Positions 1 through 8,947 of a stretch of DNA of 64,000 nucleotides are shown one piece after another. The translations under genes were made by a program, and so were the position numbers. The notes below the pieces were generated by a model. The model worked only from the letters and a program-made list of their open reading frames with translations. It searched no databases and had not been told where the DNA came from. Position 1 is the first letter of the stretch, and every line of letters starts with the position of its first letter. This stretch comes from an uncultured Pseudomonadota bacterium (GTDB taxonomy: Bacteria > Pseudomonadota > Gammaproteobacteria > Steroidobacterales > Steroidobacteraceae). The stretch lies in the NCBI GenBank assembly GCA_903879335.1, contig CAIRLC010000044.1, forward strand, positions 62,001 through 126,000, read 5' to 3'.

Positions 1-103
1 CACGAGTCATGACTGCGCTGATCGCCCCCAAAAAGTGACCCGCATTCTCGCGCGACTGTCGCCGGCGCTCAAGTCGCGGATGACCGCAACAGGTGTTTGC
101 GCC

Positions 104-883
104 CTATAGCTCGGGTCGCCAAGACAGCAGCACCTCAACAATCGACGCCAAGACGCCGACCAAAGGCGCCGCGCGAGCGTCTGACCATTCCACGGAATCG
201 CTCTCTAGATAGGTTGACTGTCCGATTTCAAGCTGTACTGCATGGACCGGGCCCGCCGATTGGCCGTAATGGCGGGTGATAAATCCACCTTTAAATCGGC
301 CGTTCAATACCGCCGTAAATGGACCAGAACATGCTGCCGCATACACGGACTCGCCAAGGCTCGACCCGCAACTGCGTCCGTCGTTGGTTCCTACGTTGAG
401 ATCCGGCAGTCGTCCGTCAAATAATCGCGGCACTTCGCTTGCGATTGAATGGGCATCCAGCAGCACCGCATAGCCGTGACGCGCAATTGCAGCATCAAGT
501 AACTGCCGTAACCGGGTGTGATACGGCTGCCAATACAGCTCCCGGCGGCGATTCACCTCGTGAACATCGGGTGGCGCAACCGCGTATAGGGCTTCACCGT
601 CGAAGGTCGCCGCAGGGCAAAGTCCAGTGGATACCTGACCTGGATAGAGCGCCGCATCATCAGGCGGACGATTCAGATCCACGACATAGCGCGACAGCGT
701 CGGTTCAAGCCAGCTGACCTGACGGGCGCGCGCAAACTCATAGAGTTTTTCGACATGCCAATCGGTGTCTTCGACGGCACGCGCCCGCACCGTCATCCCG
801 GCGGCAATATCCGCCGGGATGACCGTCCCTACATGAGGGAAACTGATGATGAGGGGCGCTGATCCCTCGGTGGAATGAATCAT
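104..883 (-). CDS. hutG: N-formylglutamate deformylase
   Basis: Hydrolyses N-formylglutamate to glutamate and formate, the last step of the five-enzyme histidine degradation route. The 259-residue protein has the N-formylglutamate amidohydrolase layout: [10 protein letters not shown] near residue 14, [12 protein letters not shown] near 39, [12 protein letters not shown] near 65 and LLDAHS near 140, supplying His, Glu and Asp residues for the metal centre. The start overlaps the end of hutU by 4 bp, so the two are probably translationally coupled. The presence of hutF upstream fits this enzyme rather than formimidoylglutamase. Only 103 bases lie beyond the stop, and no complete gene can be read there; an ATG on the same strand at position 10 could begin a gene outside the window, perhaps hutH, but this cannot be tested here. 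Confidence 0.93.
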   Translation of the reverse strand: MIHSTEGSAPLIISFPHVGTVIPADIAAGMTVRARAVEDTDWHVEKLYEFARARQVSWLEPTLSRYVVDLNRPPDDAALYPGQVSTGLCPAATFDGEALYAVAPPDVHEVNRRRELYWQPYHTRLRQLLDAAIARHGYAVLLDAHSIASEVPRLFDGRLPDLNVGTNDGRSCGSSLGESVYAAACSGPFTAVLNGRFKGGFITRHYGQSAGPVHAVQLEIGQSTYLESDSVEWSDARAAPLVGVLASIVEVLLSWRPEL

Positions 884-2553
884 CGGCCAAGCATGGGCAG
901 ATCCAGGCCCTGCTCACGCGCACAGTCAATGGCCGAGGTGTAGCCCGCATCCGCATGGCGCATGACGCCCGTTCCCGGATCATTCCACAACACGCGACCG
1001 ATCCGACGTGACGCGGCTTCGGAGCCATCGCAAACAATCACAACACCCGAATGTTGCGAGAAGCCCATGCCCACGCCACCACCGTGATGCAGTGATACCC
1101 ATGTGGCGCCACCCGCCGTATTCAGCATGGCATTGAGCAACGGCCAATCAGAGACCGCATCCGAACCGTCTCGCATGGCCTCGGTTTCCCGATTTGGGCT
1201 CGCCACCGAACCGGAGTCCAAATGGTCGCGACCAATCACGATCGGCGCCTTCAGCTCGCCCTTGGCGACCATTTCATTGAAGGCAAGTCCAAGACGATGG
1301 CGCTGACCGAGTCCCACCCAGCAAATTCTTGCCGGCAGACCCTGGAACTTGATGCGCTGTCCCGCCATGTCGAGCCAACGATGCAAGTGCGCATCGTCGG
1401 GGATGAGCTCTTTGACCTTGGCATCGGTCTTGGCGATGTCTTCAGGGTCGCCCGAGAGCGCCACCCAGCGGAATGGACCAATACCGCGACAGAAGAGCGG
1501 ACGAATGTAGGCTGGCACGAAACCCGGGAAGGCGAAGGCGTCCTTGCAACCTTCCTCTAACGCGACTTGGCGGATGTTATTGCCGTAGTCCACCGTAGGT
1601 ATCCCCATGCGATGGAAGGCCAACAAAGCCTCTACGTGAGTTTTCATCGATGCGCGAGCAGCACGAGTGACCGAGTTTGGATCCGAGATCCGCTTCTCCT
1701 CCCACTGTTCTACTGTCCACCCGGCCGGCAAGTAGCCGTTCACAGGATCGTGAGCCGACGTCTGGTCGGTGACGGCGTCTGGCCGCACGCCACGACGCAG
1801 CAACTCAGGCAAGATCTCTGCAGCGTTACCGCATAGCGCGACGGAGAGTGCCCGCTTTTCCGACGTCGCCTTCGCGATGATTGCCAATGCGTCGTCGAGA
1901 TCTTTAGCTTCAACATCGATGTAACCCGTGCGCAGCCGCATCGCGATACGGCTTTGCTGGCACTCAATGGCCAGCATTGACGCACCAGCCATCGTCGCGG
2001 CCAAGGGTTGTGCACCACCCATACCACCAAGGCCAGCAGTCAGAATCCACTTACCGCTCAAGTCACCACCAAAATGCTGACGTCCCATTTCGGCAAAAGT
2101 TTCGTAAGTGCCTTGGACAATGCCCTGGCTGCCAATGTAGATCCAAGAGCCTGCCGTCATTTGGCCGTACATCATGAGCCCCTTACGGTCGAGCTCATTA
2201 AAGTGGTCCCAGTTCGCCCAATGCGGCACCAGATTCGAATTGGCAATCAGTACACGCGGAGCATCGGCGTGCGTCGGGAACACGCCGACAGGCTTACCGG
2301 ACTGAACGAGCAGCGTCTCGTCATCCCGGAGGCGCTTGAGCACTTCGACAATCTTGTCGAAACATTCCCAGTTGCGAGCGGCTCGGCCGATCCCACCGTA
2401 CACAACCAGTTCATCCGGGCGTTCTGCAACATCGGGGTCCAGATTATTGTGCAGCATGCGCAAGGCTGCTTCTGTGAGCCAAGAACGCGCTTCAAGCGTC
2501 GTGCCGGTGCGGGCCCGTAATACGCGGGATGGATCTTTGCGGCTGGAAGTCAT
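880..2553 (-). CDS. hutU: Urocanate hydratase
   Basis: Converts urocanate to 4-imidazolone-5-propionate using tightly bound NAD+ as electrophile; cytosolic. At 557 residues it is full length for urocanase. The N-terminal [11 protein letters not shown] (about 52-62), the NAD-binding glycine-rich stretch [10 protein letters not shown] (about 174-183) and the Cys-containing [14 protein letters not shown] near residue 410 are family hallmarks. A GGAG ribosome-binding sequence lies about 9 bases before the ATG. It follows hutC after a 42-base gap and overlaps hutG by 4 bp, so hutF-hutC-hutU-hutG read as one minus-strand operon. Probably HutC-repressed through the operator at 4686-4699. Confidence 0.97.
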   Translation of the reverse strand: MTSSRKDPSRVLRARTGTTLEARSWLTEAALRMLHNNLDPDVAERPDELVVYGGIGRAARNWECFDKIVEVLKRLRDDETLLVQSGKPVGVFPTHADAPRVLIANSNLVPHWANWDHFNELDRKGLMMYGQMTAGSWIYIGSQGIVQGTYETFAEMGRQHFGGDLSGKWILTAGLGGMGGAQPLAATMAGASMLAIECQQSRIAMRLRTGYIDVEAKDLDDALAIIAKATSEKRALSVALCGNAAEILPELLRRGVRPDAVTDQTSAHDPVNGYLPAGWTVEQWEEKRISDPNSVTRAARASMKTHVEALLAFHRMGIPTVDYGNNIRQVALEEGCKDAFAFPGFVPAYIRPLFCRGIGPFRWVALSGDPEDIAKTDAKVKELIPDDAHLHRWLDMAGQRIKFQGLPARICWVGLGQRHRLGLAFNEMVAKGELKAPIVIGRDHLDSGSVASPNRETEAMRDGSDAVSDWPLLNAMLNTAGGATWVSLHHGGGVGMGFSQHSGVVIVCDGSEAASRRIGRVLWNDPGTGVMRHADAGYTSAIDCAREQGLDLPMLGR

Positions 2554-2595
2554 ACGAAAAATCTCCGGGAGTGAACGGGAAAATTAGCAAATGTT

Positions 2596-3303
2596 TCAGA
2601 CGTCATAGACGCCGCGCAGTTCAAAGCGACTGCCGGCATGGTGTAAGCGTGCAAACGACGCGGGTTGCCCCTGAGTCCAGGTCGTGCGTTCGATCAATAG
2701 AACGGGAGCGGTAGACGCCATATCCAACCACTCGGCGATATCAGCGTCAGCGGCGACTGCGCGAACCACATGCTCGACCCTCTCCAGTGGAGCGACTTGC
2801 ATGAGGTGCTCGTGCGGGGTGACTCGGGTGAAATCAACATTGAGGTAATGAGGGGCGACCGTCGGATTCACCCAGCGATCTTCCACTTCAAGTGGTCGTT
2901 CATTTTCAAAATGAACGATGATGCTGTGAAAAAGTTTGAGCTCGGAAATACCTAAACCAAAATGTGCCGCGACCTCCGCAGGCGCCAGCGCTGCCTCCAC
3001 GCGCACGGGTACGGCGCGGTGAAAATGGCCACGATCGCGGATATCCGCAGCGACATTGCGAATTTCTAAAGGCTGAGCCGCTGCCGGCAAATCGGCCACA
3101 AACGTACCGAGCCCAGCGACGCGCGATAGCACGCCCGCGGTGACGAGTTCACGCAAGGCACGGTTTGCCGTCATTCGGGAGACCCCGAGCACTCGCACAA
3201 ATTCGTGCTCAGATAACACGCGCGCACCAGGCCGCCAAGCTCCAGACCGAATTCGGTCGGTGACGTACGATTTCACCTGTTCGTAGAGGGGCTGGGCGCT
3301 CAT
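2596..3303 (-). CDS. hutC: Histidine utilization repressor, GntR/HutC family
   Basis: Local transcriptional repressor of histidine degradation; HutC proteins typically respond to urocanate. The 235-residue protein has a GntR-type winged helix over residues 1-70 (SEHEFVRVLGVSRMTANRAL is the recognition region) followed by a UTRA ligand-binding domain to the C terminus. Its start overlaps the end of hutF by 4 bp, so repressor and target enzymes share a transcript and the circuit is likely autoregulated. The palindrome at 4686-4699 in front of the operon is the expected binding site. Confidence 0.94.
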   Translation of the reverse strand: MSAQPLYEQVKSYVTDRIRSGAWRPGARVLSEHEFVRVLGVSRMTANRALRELVTAGVLSRVAGLGTFVADLPAAAQPLEIRNVAADIRDRGHFHRAVPVRVEAALAPAEVAAHFGLGISELKLFHSIIVHFENERPLEVEDRWVNPTVAPHYLNVDFTRVTPHEHLMQVAPLERVEHVVRAVAADADIAEWLDMASTAPVLLIERTTWTQGQPASFARLHHAGSRFELRGVYDV

Positions 3304-4673
3304 GCCACGCCTTGTGCCCGGAGATACGCCAAACTCGAACGGTAGGCTGCCTCGATGGCGCTGCGTGCACGATGACGCCCGCCTTCGACCATGTGTTCAC
3401 CACCGACCCATACGTCGCTGATCATTCCGGGCCTTGGCGCAAAGATGAACGCGTCAACTAGCGCGTCGGGCTGCGTACCTGCAAACTCTGCACGGTCCGT
3501 ATCGACCCGAACAATATCAGCGGGTGCACCTACGGTCAGTCCAGCCCCAGAGTACCCAAGCGCCCTTGCGCCGCCAGCCACAGCGGTATTCCATAGGGCG
3601 GTGCCCACGTGCGGCATCCGGCCATCAGCGGCTAAGACTCGCCGCTGGCGCAGCATACGAATGCTGTATTCAGCGAGTCGCAACTCTTCGCGCGGATCGA
3701 CCGAGACGTGACTGTCGGATCCAATGCCCAGTGCGCCACCCAGCGCCAAGTAGTGATCGAGGGGGAATACGCCGTCACCTAAATTACCCTCCGTTGTCGA
3801 ACACAAACCAACAACGGCACCAGACTGAGCGATCCCTGCTAATTCGGCCGCATTGACATGGGTGGCGTGCACCAAACACCAACTTGCATCCACTCGCCCC
3901 GTTTCCAGTAACCATTCGACGGGCCGGCGCCCCGTCGCTGCAAGGCAATCGTCCACTTCACGCTGCTGCTCCGCGATATGGATGTGTACCGGCATCCATG
4001 TTGAGGAGTCACGAGCGAATTGCGTCACGGTCGCCAATGCATCGGCGGGTACAGCCCGCAAGCTATGCAGGGCCATGCCGGTACGATTGCGCCGATCGTC
4101 GTCTTGAGCCAGCGTTTCGATCAAACTCAAAAACTCACGAGTCTCGTGATGGAAACGCCGTTGCGCGGCGGCAAGAGGTCGACCGTCAAAATTCCCCTGC
4201 TGGTACAGCGTGGGGAGTATCAAATGCCGTATCGCTGTGCCACGGGCCGCGCTACGAACCGCTTGCGCCAAACGGGAGGGTGACGCATAGCGTCGACCAT
4301 CAGGGTCGTGGTGCAGATAGTGAAACTCAGCGACGGCGGTATATCCCGCCTCCAGCATTTCGGCGTAAAGAAAGGCCGCAATCGCTTCTACATCCTCCGG
4401 CCGCAAACTCGCGACGAAGCGATACATCACATCTCGCCAGCCCCAAAAAGAGCCTTCGGCACTCGCCTGAACTTCCGCCGAGCCTGCCATCGCCCGCTGG
4501 AATGCGTGGCTGTGCAGATTGGGCATTCCGGGCAATGCCAAACCATGCATGAGCGCTCCGTCGGTGGCTTGACCCGGCGCGACCGACAAGATCCGTCCAT
4601 CATCACCAATGACGATGGTGATGTCGTTGACGATTCCCTCAGGCAGCAAGGCACGCTCAAACCGCAACCGCAT
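3300..4673 (-). CDS. hutF: Formimidoylglutamate deiminase
   Basis: Deiminates N-formimino-L-glutamate to N-formyl-L-glutamate and ammonia; a metal-dependent amidohydrolase of the HutF branch. Visible metal and active-site motifs are NLHSHAFQRA near residue 55, HIHIAEQQREVDDC, LVHATHVN, LCSTTEGNLGDG and GIGSDSHVS, in the expected order. The ATG at 4673 is preferred over an in-frame GTG at 4679 because AGGAG lies 5 bases before it and overlaps the GTG. First gene of the minus-strand hut operon and divergent from hutI. HutF together with HutG defines the five-enzyme pathway known from Pseudomonas. Confidence 0.95.
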   Translation of the reverse strand: MRLRFERALLPEGIVNDITIVIGDDGRILSVAPGQATDGALMHGLALPGMPNLHSHAFQRAMAGSAEVQASAEGSFWGWRDVMYRFVASLRPEDVEAIAAFLYAEMLEAGYTAVAEFHYLHHDPDGRRYASPSRLAQAVRSAARGTAIRHLILPTLYQQGNFDGRPLAAAQRRFHHETREFLSLIETLAQDDDRRNRTGMALHSLRAVPADALATVTQFARDSSTWMPVHIHIAEQQREVDDCLAATGRRPVEWLLETGRVDASWCLVHATHVNAAELAGIAQSGAVVGLCSTTEGNLGDGVFPLDHYLALGGALGIGSDSHVSVDPREELRLAEYSIRMLRQRRVLAADGRMPHVGTALWNTAVAGGARALGYSGAGLTVGAPADIVRVDTDRAEFAGTQPDALVDAFIFAPRPGMISDVWVGGEHMVEGGRHRARSAIEAAYRSSLAYLRAQGVA

Positions 4674-4685
4674 GGGCACTCCTGA

Positions 4686-4699
4686 CCTGTATATACAGG
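4686..4699. promoter_or_regulatory. Probable HutC operator between hutF and hutI
   Basis: The 14 bases CCTGTATATACAGG form a perfect palindrome midway between the divergent hutF and hutI starts. The TGTATATACA core resembles HutC/GntR sites reported for hut promoters of other Proteobacteria. A CATAAT at 4711-4716 is a plausible -10 element for hutI, which would put the palindrome over its -35 region, a position suited to repression. The operator role is inferred from position, symmetry and the adjacent hutC gene. Confidence 0.75.
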
Positions 4700-4748
4700 C
4701 TTAATTGGCGCATAATACCGCCATCAGAATTCCTTGCAAGGGGGGCCC

Positions 4749-5978
4749 ATGTGGGACCAACTGCTGATCGATACGCAAGTAGCCACCGCCGAATCGGCGG
4801 CCGACGGTTTTGGACTCATTGAACATGGCGCCGTGGCCATCAATGGCGAGCACATCGCCTGGGTCGGGCCCGCTCGCGACTTGCCGCCAGATGCACAGCG
4901 GCTGACCGGAACCATCCATCACTGCGGGGGACGCACGCTGACTCCGGGTCTGGTGGATTGTCATACCCACCTCGTGTTTGGTGGAGAACGTTCTCTGGAA
5001 TTTGATCTACGTGCCCAAGGCGTCGATTACGCGACGATTGCCGCCCGTGGCGGCGGTATTCGCTCGACCGTGCGCCTGACACGAGAACTGACACCCGAGG
5101 CGCTGGCGTCCATTGCTTTGCCGCGGGCGCGCGCGCTGATGGCGGACGGTGTCACCACCATCGAAGTGAAGTCAGGTTATGGTCTCGATACAGCCTCTGA
5201 ATTAAAAATGCTTGAGGCCGCGCGACTGATCGGTGAACAACTCGATGTCAGCATCGAGCCCACGCTACTGGCCCTGCATGCGCTACCGAGCGAACGCAGC
5301 AATGACCGTAAATCCTACATTGATGAAGTGATCCAAGAGCTCCTGCCGGCTGCGGCCGAGCGCGGACTCGCCCGCGCCGTCGACGTCTTCTGCGAGAGCA
5401 TCGCGTTCACGCTCGAGGAGTGCAGGCGCGTCCTCACGGCAGCAAAGGCGCTCGGCCTCGGGGTTAAGGTGCATGCGGACCAACTCACCAACGGCGGTGG
5501 CGCGGCGCTGGCCGCCGAACTCGGCGCGCTCTCGGCCGATCACATCGAATACACCTCAGAGTCTGGCGTCAACGCGTTGGCCAAAAGTGGAACGGTCGGC
5601 GTGCTGTTACCAGGCGCGTTCCTGATGCTCGGCGAGACACAGCGACCGCCCATCGCTGCATTGCGTGAAGCAGGAGTCGCGATGGCCATCGCCACGGACC
5701 TGAATCCGGGTAGTTCTCCGTTGAATTCCTTAACCCTCGCAACCACGCTAGCCCGTGCTCAATTCGGCTTGACCGCGGCGGAAGGGTTTTTAGGCGTGAC
5801 CGCACATGCAGCAGCAGCACTCGGTCATACGGATCGCGGCCGCATTCGAGCGGGTATGCGGGCAGATCTTGCACTTTGGAATGTGGCACACCCCCGTGAA
5901 CTCGGCTACTGGCTCGGCAAACCGAACTGCCATGCGATTTGGCGCGGCGGACGGCAAGTTGCGCACCTGACAGCGTGA
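4749..5978 (+). CDS. hutI: Imidazolonepropionase
   Basis: Hydrolyses 4-imidazolone-5-propionate to N-formimino-L-glutamate, the third step of histidine degradation. The 409-residue amidohydrolase shows TPGLVDCHTHLVFGGERS (metal HxH), KSGYGLDTASELKM, VHADQLTNGGGA and ATDLNPGSSP, all typical of HutI. The ATG at 4749 has an AAGGGGGG purine stretch directly upstream and is preferred to a TTG 15 bases earlier. It is transcribed divergently from hutF across the palindromic operator. The next gene on this strand starts 40 bases after the stop and is not an obvious hut gene. Confidence 0.96.
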   Translation: MWDQLLIDTQVATAESAADGFGLIEHGAVAINGEHIAWVGPARDLPPDAQRLTGTIHHCGGRTLTPGLVDCHTHLVFGGERSLEFDLRAQGVDYATIAARGGGIRSTVRLTRELTPEALASIALPRARALMADGVTTIEVKSGYGLDTASELKMLEAARLIGEQLDVSIEPTLLALHALPSERSNDRKSYIDEVIQELLPAAAERGLARAVDVFCESIAFTLEECRRVLTAAKALGLGVKVHADQLTNGGGAALAAELGALSADHIEYTSESGVNALAKSGTVGVLLPGAFLMLGETQRPPIAALREAGVAMAIATDLNPGSSPLNSLTLATTLARAQFGLTAAEGFLGVTAHAAAALGHTDRGRIRAGMRADLALWNVAHPRELGYWLGKPNCHAIWRGGRQVAHLTA

Positions 5979-6018
5979 GCCTGCGCTAGCATCGCGAAAT
6001 CCATTGATGAGGTGACTG

Positions 6019-7071
6019 ATGAGCAGCCGCGAACTACGCAAGGACTTTTCTAGCGACAACATCGCCCGTATAGACCCGGCGATACTGGCTCAGATTAGTG
6101 CGGCCAATGAAGGCACCGTACACTCTTACGGTTCAGACCTGCACACCGAAACACTGGGTGAGCAGATGAATGGTCTGTTCGAGCGCACGGTGACGGTGCT
6201 TCCTGTTGCCACCGGCACGGCAGCGAATGCGATCGCCCTCTCCACCCTAGCGAAGCCTTATCAAGGCATTTATTGCCCAACCACGGGACACGTCAACACG
6301 GATGAGTGTGGCGCACCGGAGTTCTATAGCGGATCGAAGTTGCTGGGTTTACCCACGCCGGACGGCAAATTACGACCTGGGCAAGTCACCGAAGCGGTCG
6401 CATTCGCGCACTCGATGGGTGTTCATCACGTGGATCCGGCGGCTTTGACCATTTCCCAGGCGACTGAATGGGGCACCGTCTACACGCCGGCAGAGGTCCG
6501 CGCACTGGCCGATGAAGCCCATCAATTAGGCCTCAAACTCCACATGGACGGCGCCCGGTTCGCAAACGCTGTGGCTCACTTAGGGTGTACCGCTGCCGAA
6601 ATCACGTGGAAAGCCGGTGTCGATATTCTGTCCTTTGGTGCCACTAAAAACGGCGCACTGGCGGCTGAAGCGATCGTCGCTTTCGACACCAGCTTGGCGC
6701 GGGATCTCGAGTTTCGACGCAAGCGGGGTGGGCATCTCTGGTCGAAGATGCGATTCCTCAGCGCCCAGCTCTCCGCGTATATCACCGATCAACGGTGGCT
6801 CAACAATGCCCATGCCGCGAACCGAGTCGCCTCCCAACTGGCCGATGGATTGGCCTCTTTACCGGGCGTGACCGTGCTAATGGCCGTCCAAGCCAATGAG
6901 TTATTCGTCGCCATGCCGCCAGCCACTGCGGCTCGCCTGCGCAGCGCTGGCTATGAATTCTATGACTGGCCGGCCCCGACAGGGATCACTGAGCCGGTCG
7001 TCCGGCTCGTCGCGGCCTACGACATGCTGCCTGAAGACGCGACCGGCCTGCTGCAGGCCGCACGCGGATAA
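6019..7071 (+). CDS. ltaE: Low-specificity threonine aldolase, PLP-dependent
   Basis: Predicted PLP enzyme that splits L-threonine or allo-threonine into glycine and acetaldehyde. The 350-residue protein matches the threonine aldolase/beta-eliminating lyase fold: phosphate-contact ATGTAAN near 65, His91 that would stack on PLP, Asp177 and Arg180 in MDGAR, and Schiff-base Lys210 in FGATKNGA. GAGGTG precedes the ATG. It lies just downstream of hutI and could be co-transcribed, though a role in histidine use is not implied. Other beta-eliminating activities on related hydroxy amino acids cannot be excluded. Confidence 0.85.
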   Translation: MSSRELRKDFSSDNIARIDPAILAQISAANEGTVHSYGSDLHTETLGEQMNGLFERTVTVLPVATGTAANAIALSTLAKPYQGIYCPTTGHVNTDECGAPEFYSGSKLLGLPTPDGKLRPGQVTEAVAFAHSMGVHHVDPAALTISQATEWGTVYTPAEVRALADEAHQLGLKLHMDGARFANAVAHLGCTAAEITWKAGVDILSFGATKNGALAAEAIVAFDTSLARDLEFRRKRGGHLWSKMRFLSAQLSAYITDQRWLNNAHAANRVASQLADGLASLPGVTVLMAVQANELFVAMPPATAARLRSAGYEFYDWPAPTGITEPVVRLVAAYDMLPEDATGLLQAARG

Positions 7072-8217
7072 TCAGTGGCGCTGCACCAGTCGGCCATACT
7101 GCTTCAGTAAGTCCTGCAAGGCGGCGTGCGGGATAGCATTCGCAAAATGGCCGTTCTGACCTTTGAGGTCTTCAGCGGCAACCATCGCATTGATAATGGC
7201 CTCCTCGGTGGCTTCTACAGCGCCGAGAAAGATGGGGTCGAGGTCATCGTTACCGATGAAACGGGCGACGTTCTCCGTCACGCCCGTGACACCCTCGGCA
7301 TTGGCCGTTGAGAAGGCGACAAAAATATCGCCGGATCCATTGCCCGAATAGGAACCGTTGCGGGCCAGTCCAAGCGCTGCCCGTCGGGCCAAACGTTTTA
7401 ACTGATGAGGCAGTAGTGGCGCATCGGTGGCAACCACAATAATGATGGAACCCGTCTCGTCACGCGCGTCCTCAGAATAGACCCGATGCTCACGCAAGTG
7501 CTGACCCACCGGCACGCCAGCGATCCGCAAGGTATCACGCAGGCCATAGTTTGCCTGGACCAACACGCCCACGGTGTAGTGCTTGGCGCCCACGGCAATC
7601 GCACGTGATGCTGTGCCGGTGCCGCATTTGAACTCGTGACAAATCATGCCGGTACCGCCGCCGACATTGCCCTCCGCCACCGGGCCGCCGTGTGCTGATT
7701 CGAGTGCCGCGTCGACATGCTCAGGACGGACGTGAAAGCCGTTGATGTCGTTCAGGTAGCCGTCCCAAGTCTCCGCCACCACCGGCAGTGACCACCAATA
7801 TCCAGAATTATCGGAAGCCCCATGCTGTATCCGCCAGCCAATCGCCGCGTCGCGCACGACCCCAACGCTGTGTGTGTTCGTCAGCAAGATCGGGCCTTCC
7901 AACATCCCCGACTCTTCCAGCCAGGTCGTGCCAGTCATCTCCCCGTTTCCATTCAGCGTAAACCAGCCGGCAAAGCTCGGCAGGGCGTTGGTCTGAATGC
8001 CGCGCGGAAGCACAGCCGTGACGCCGGTGCGCACCATGTGTTTTGGGTCGGTTCCGCTGATGAGCGTGGTCTGTCCAACCGTGACACCTGCCACATCAGT
8101 GATCGCATTAAGTGGGCCAGGCTGGCCGTCAAACGGAATGCCTAGATCTCGAGCGCGTGGCCCTGCTGCTGCAATTGTCGACAGGAGCAAAGCGGATAGT
8201 ATCCAGCGCCGACTCAT
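7072..8217 (-). CDS. P1-family (DmpA-like) aminopeptidase, exported
   Basis: Member of the self-processing P1 peptidase family (L-aminopeptidase/D-esterase, beta-peptidyl aminopeptidase). A signal peptide of about 18 residues (RRWILSALLLSTIAAAG) suggests periplasmic location. The conserved blocks LLTNTHSVGVVRDA near 111-124 and NVGGGTGMICHEFKCGTGTA near 184-203 are present; Ser204 after GTGTA would become the N-terminal nucleophile after autocleavage. The length of 381 residues fits the family. GGAGGT lies 5 bases before the ATG. The 3' end abuts ltaE tail to tail with no spacer, and rluF lies upstream, 1 base away. The natural substrate is unknown. Confidence 0.88.
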   Translation of the reverse strand: MSRRWILSALLLSTIAAAGPRARDLGIPFDGQPGPLNAITDVAGVTVGQTTLISGTDPKHMVRTGVTAVLPRGIQTNALPSFAGWFTLNGNGEMTGTTWLEESGMLEGPILLTNTHSVGVVRDAAIGWRIQHGASDNSGYWWSLPVVAETWDGYLNDINGFHVRPEHVDAALESAHGGPVAEGNVGGGTGMICHEFKCGTGTASRAIAVGAKHYTVGVLVQANYGLRDTLRIAGVPVGQHLREHRVYSEDARDETGSIIIVVATDAPLLPHQLKRLARRAALGLARNGSYSGNGSGDIFVAFSTANAEGVTGVTENVARFIGNDDLDPIFLGAVEATEEAIINAMVAAEDLKGQNGHFANAIPHAALQDLLKQYGRLVQRH

Positions 8218-8218
8218 T

Positions 8219-8947
8219 TCACACCTCCGGTGTCGCTGCCACCGTATTTTTTGGAATCAAGCTATCCAGCTCGGCGCTTGTCAGGTTTCTCCAGCGGCCG
8301 TGCTCGAGGCCCTCAATCAGCACATTGCAGAAACGTACACGCACCAGCCGCCGAACGGTGTAACCAAACACATCGCACATGCGGCGAATCTGTCGATTGA
8401 GGCCCTGGGTGAGCACAATCCGAAACACATTCTTCGATACCCGTGAACAGACGCACGGTGCGGTTATGGTATCGAGGATCGCAACGCCACGACTCATCGC
8501 TTGAATAAATTCATCCGTGACCGGCCGATCCACCGTCACGACGTACTCTTTCTCGTGATGGTGTTCGCGACGCAGCAAAAGATTGACGATGTCGCCGTCG
8601 TTGGTCAGAAGGATCAGCCCCTCCGAGTCCTTATCTAGACGACCGATCGGAAAGACGCGTTCCTTATGGGCGACAAAATCAACAATATTGTGCTGCACTG
8701 AACGATTGGTCGTGCACTCAACGCCCACGGGCTTATGCAGCGCGATATAGACGTGACGTGTTGGCGCGCCAACCTCTTCCCCGTCGACGCACACACTATC
8801 GTCTGGCGCAATGCGCGTGCCCAAAGTGGCCACTTGACCATTGACCGTAATCCGACCCGCTTCGACCCATGCGTCAGCTTCACGACGCGAACAGAGTCCG
8901 CGCTCACTTAAATATTTATTAATTCGCATTAACGCTTCGGTATTCAA
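8219..8947 (-). CDS. rluF: 23S rRNA pseudouridine synthase, RluF-like
   Basis: Isomerises a uridine in 23S rRNA (U2604 in E. coli RluF). It has an N-terminal S4 RNA-binding domain (INKYLSERGLCSRREAD, residues 9-25) and an RsuA/RluF-type catalytic domain with IGRLDKDSEG, Asp105 being the expected catalytic residue; QGLNRQIRRM follows near 180. Residues such as NIVDFV and VFPIGRLDKDS match RluF better than RluB or RsuA. The coordinate given is a TTG overlapping the dnaB stop (TTGA); an in-frame ATG at 8929 is an alternative, and neither has a good ribosome-binding site. Confidence 0.88.
   Translation of the reverse strand: MNTEALMRINKYLSERGLCSRREADAWVEAGRITVNGQVATLGTRIAPDDSVCVDGEEVGAPTRHVYIALHKPVGVECTTNRSVQHNIVDFVAHKERVFPIGRLDKDSEGLILLTNDGDIVNLLLRREHHHEKEYVVTVDRPVTDEFIQAMSRGVAILDTITAPCVCSRVSKNVFRIVLTQGLNRQIRRMCDVFGYTVRRLVRVRFCNVLIEGLEHGRWRNLTSAELDSLIPKNTVAATPEV

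Noticed and set aside
1-103. Start of hutH on the minus strand
   Set aside because: An ATG exists at position 10 but only four codons would be visible; no support for its identity.
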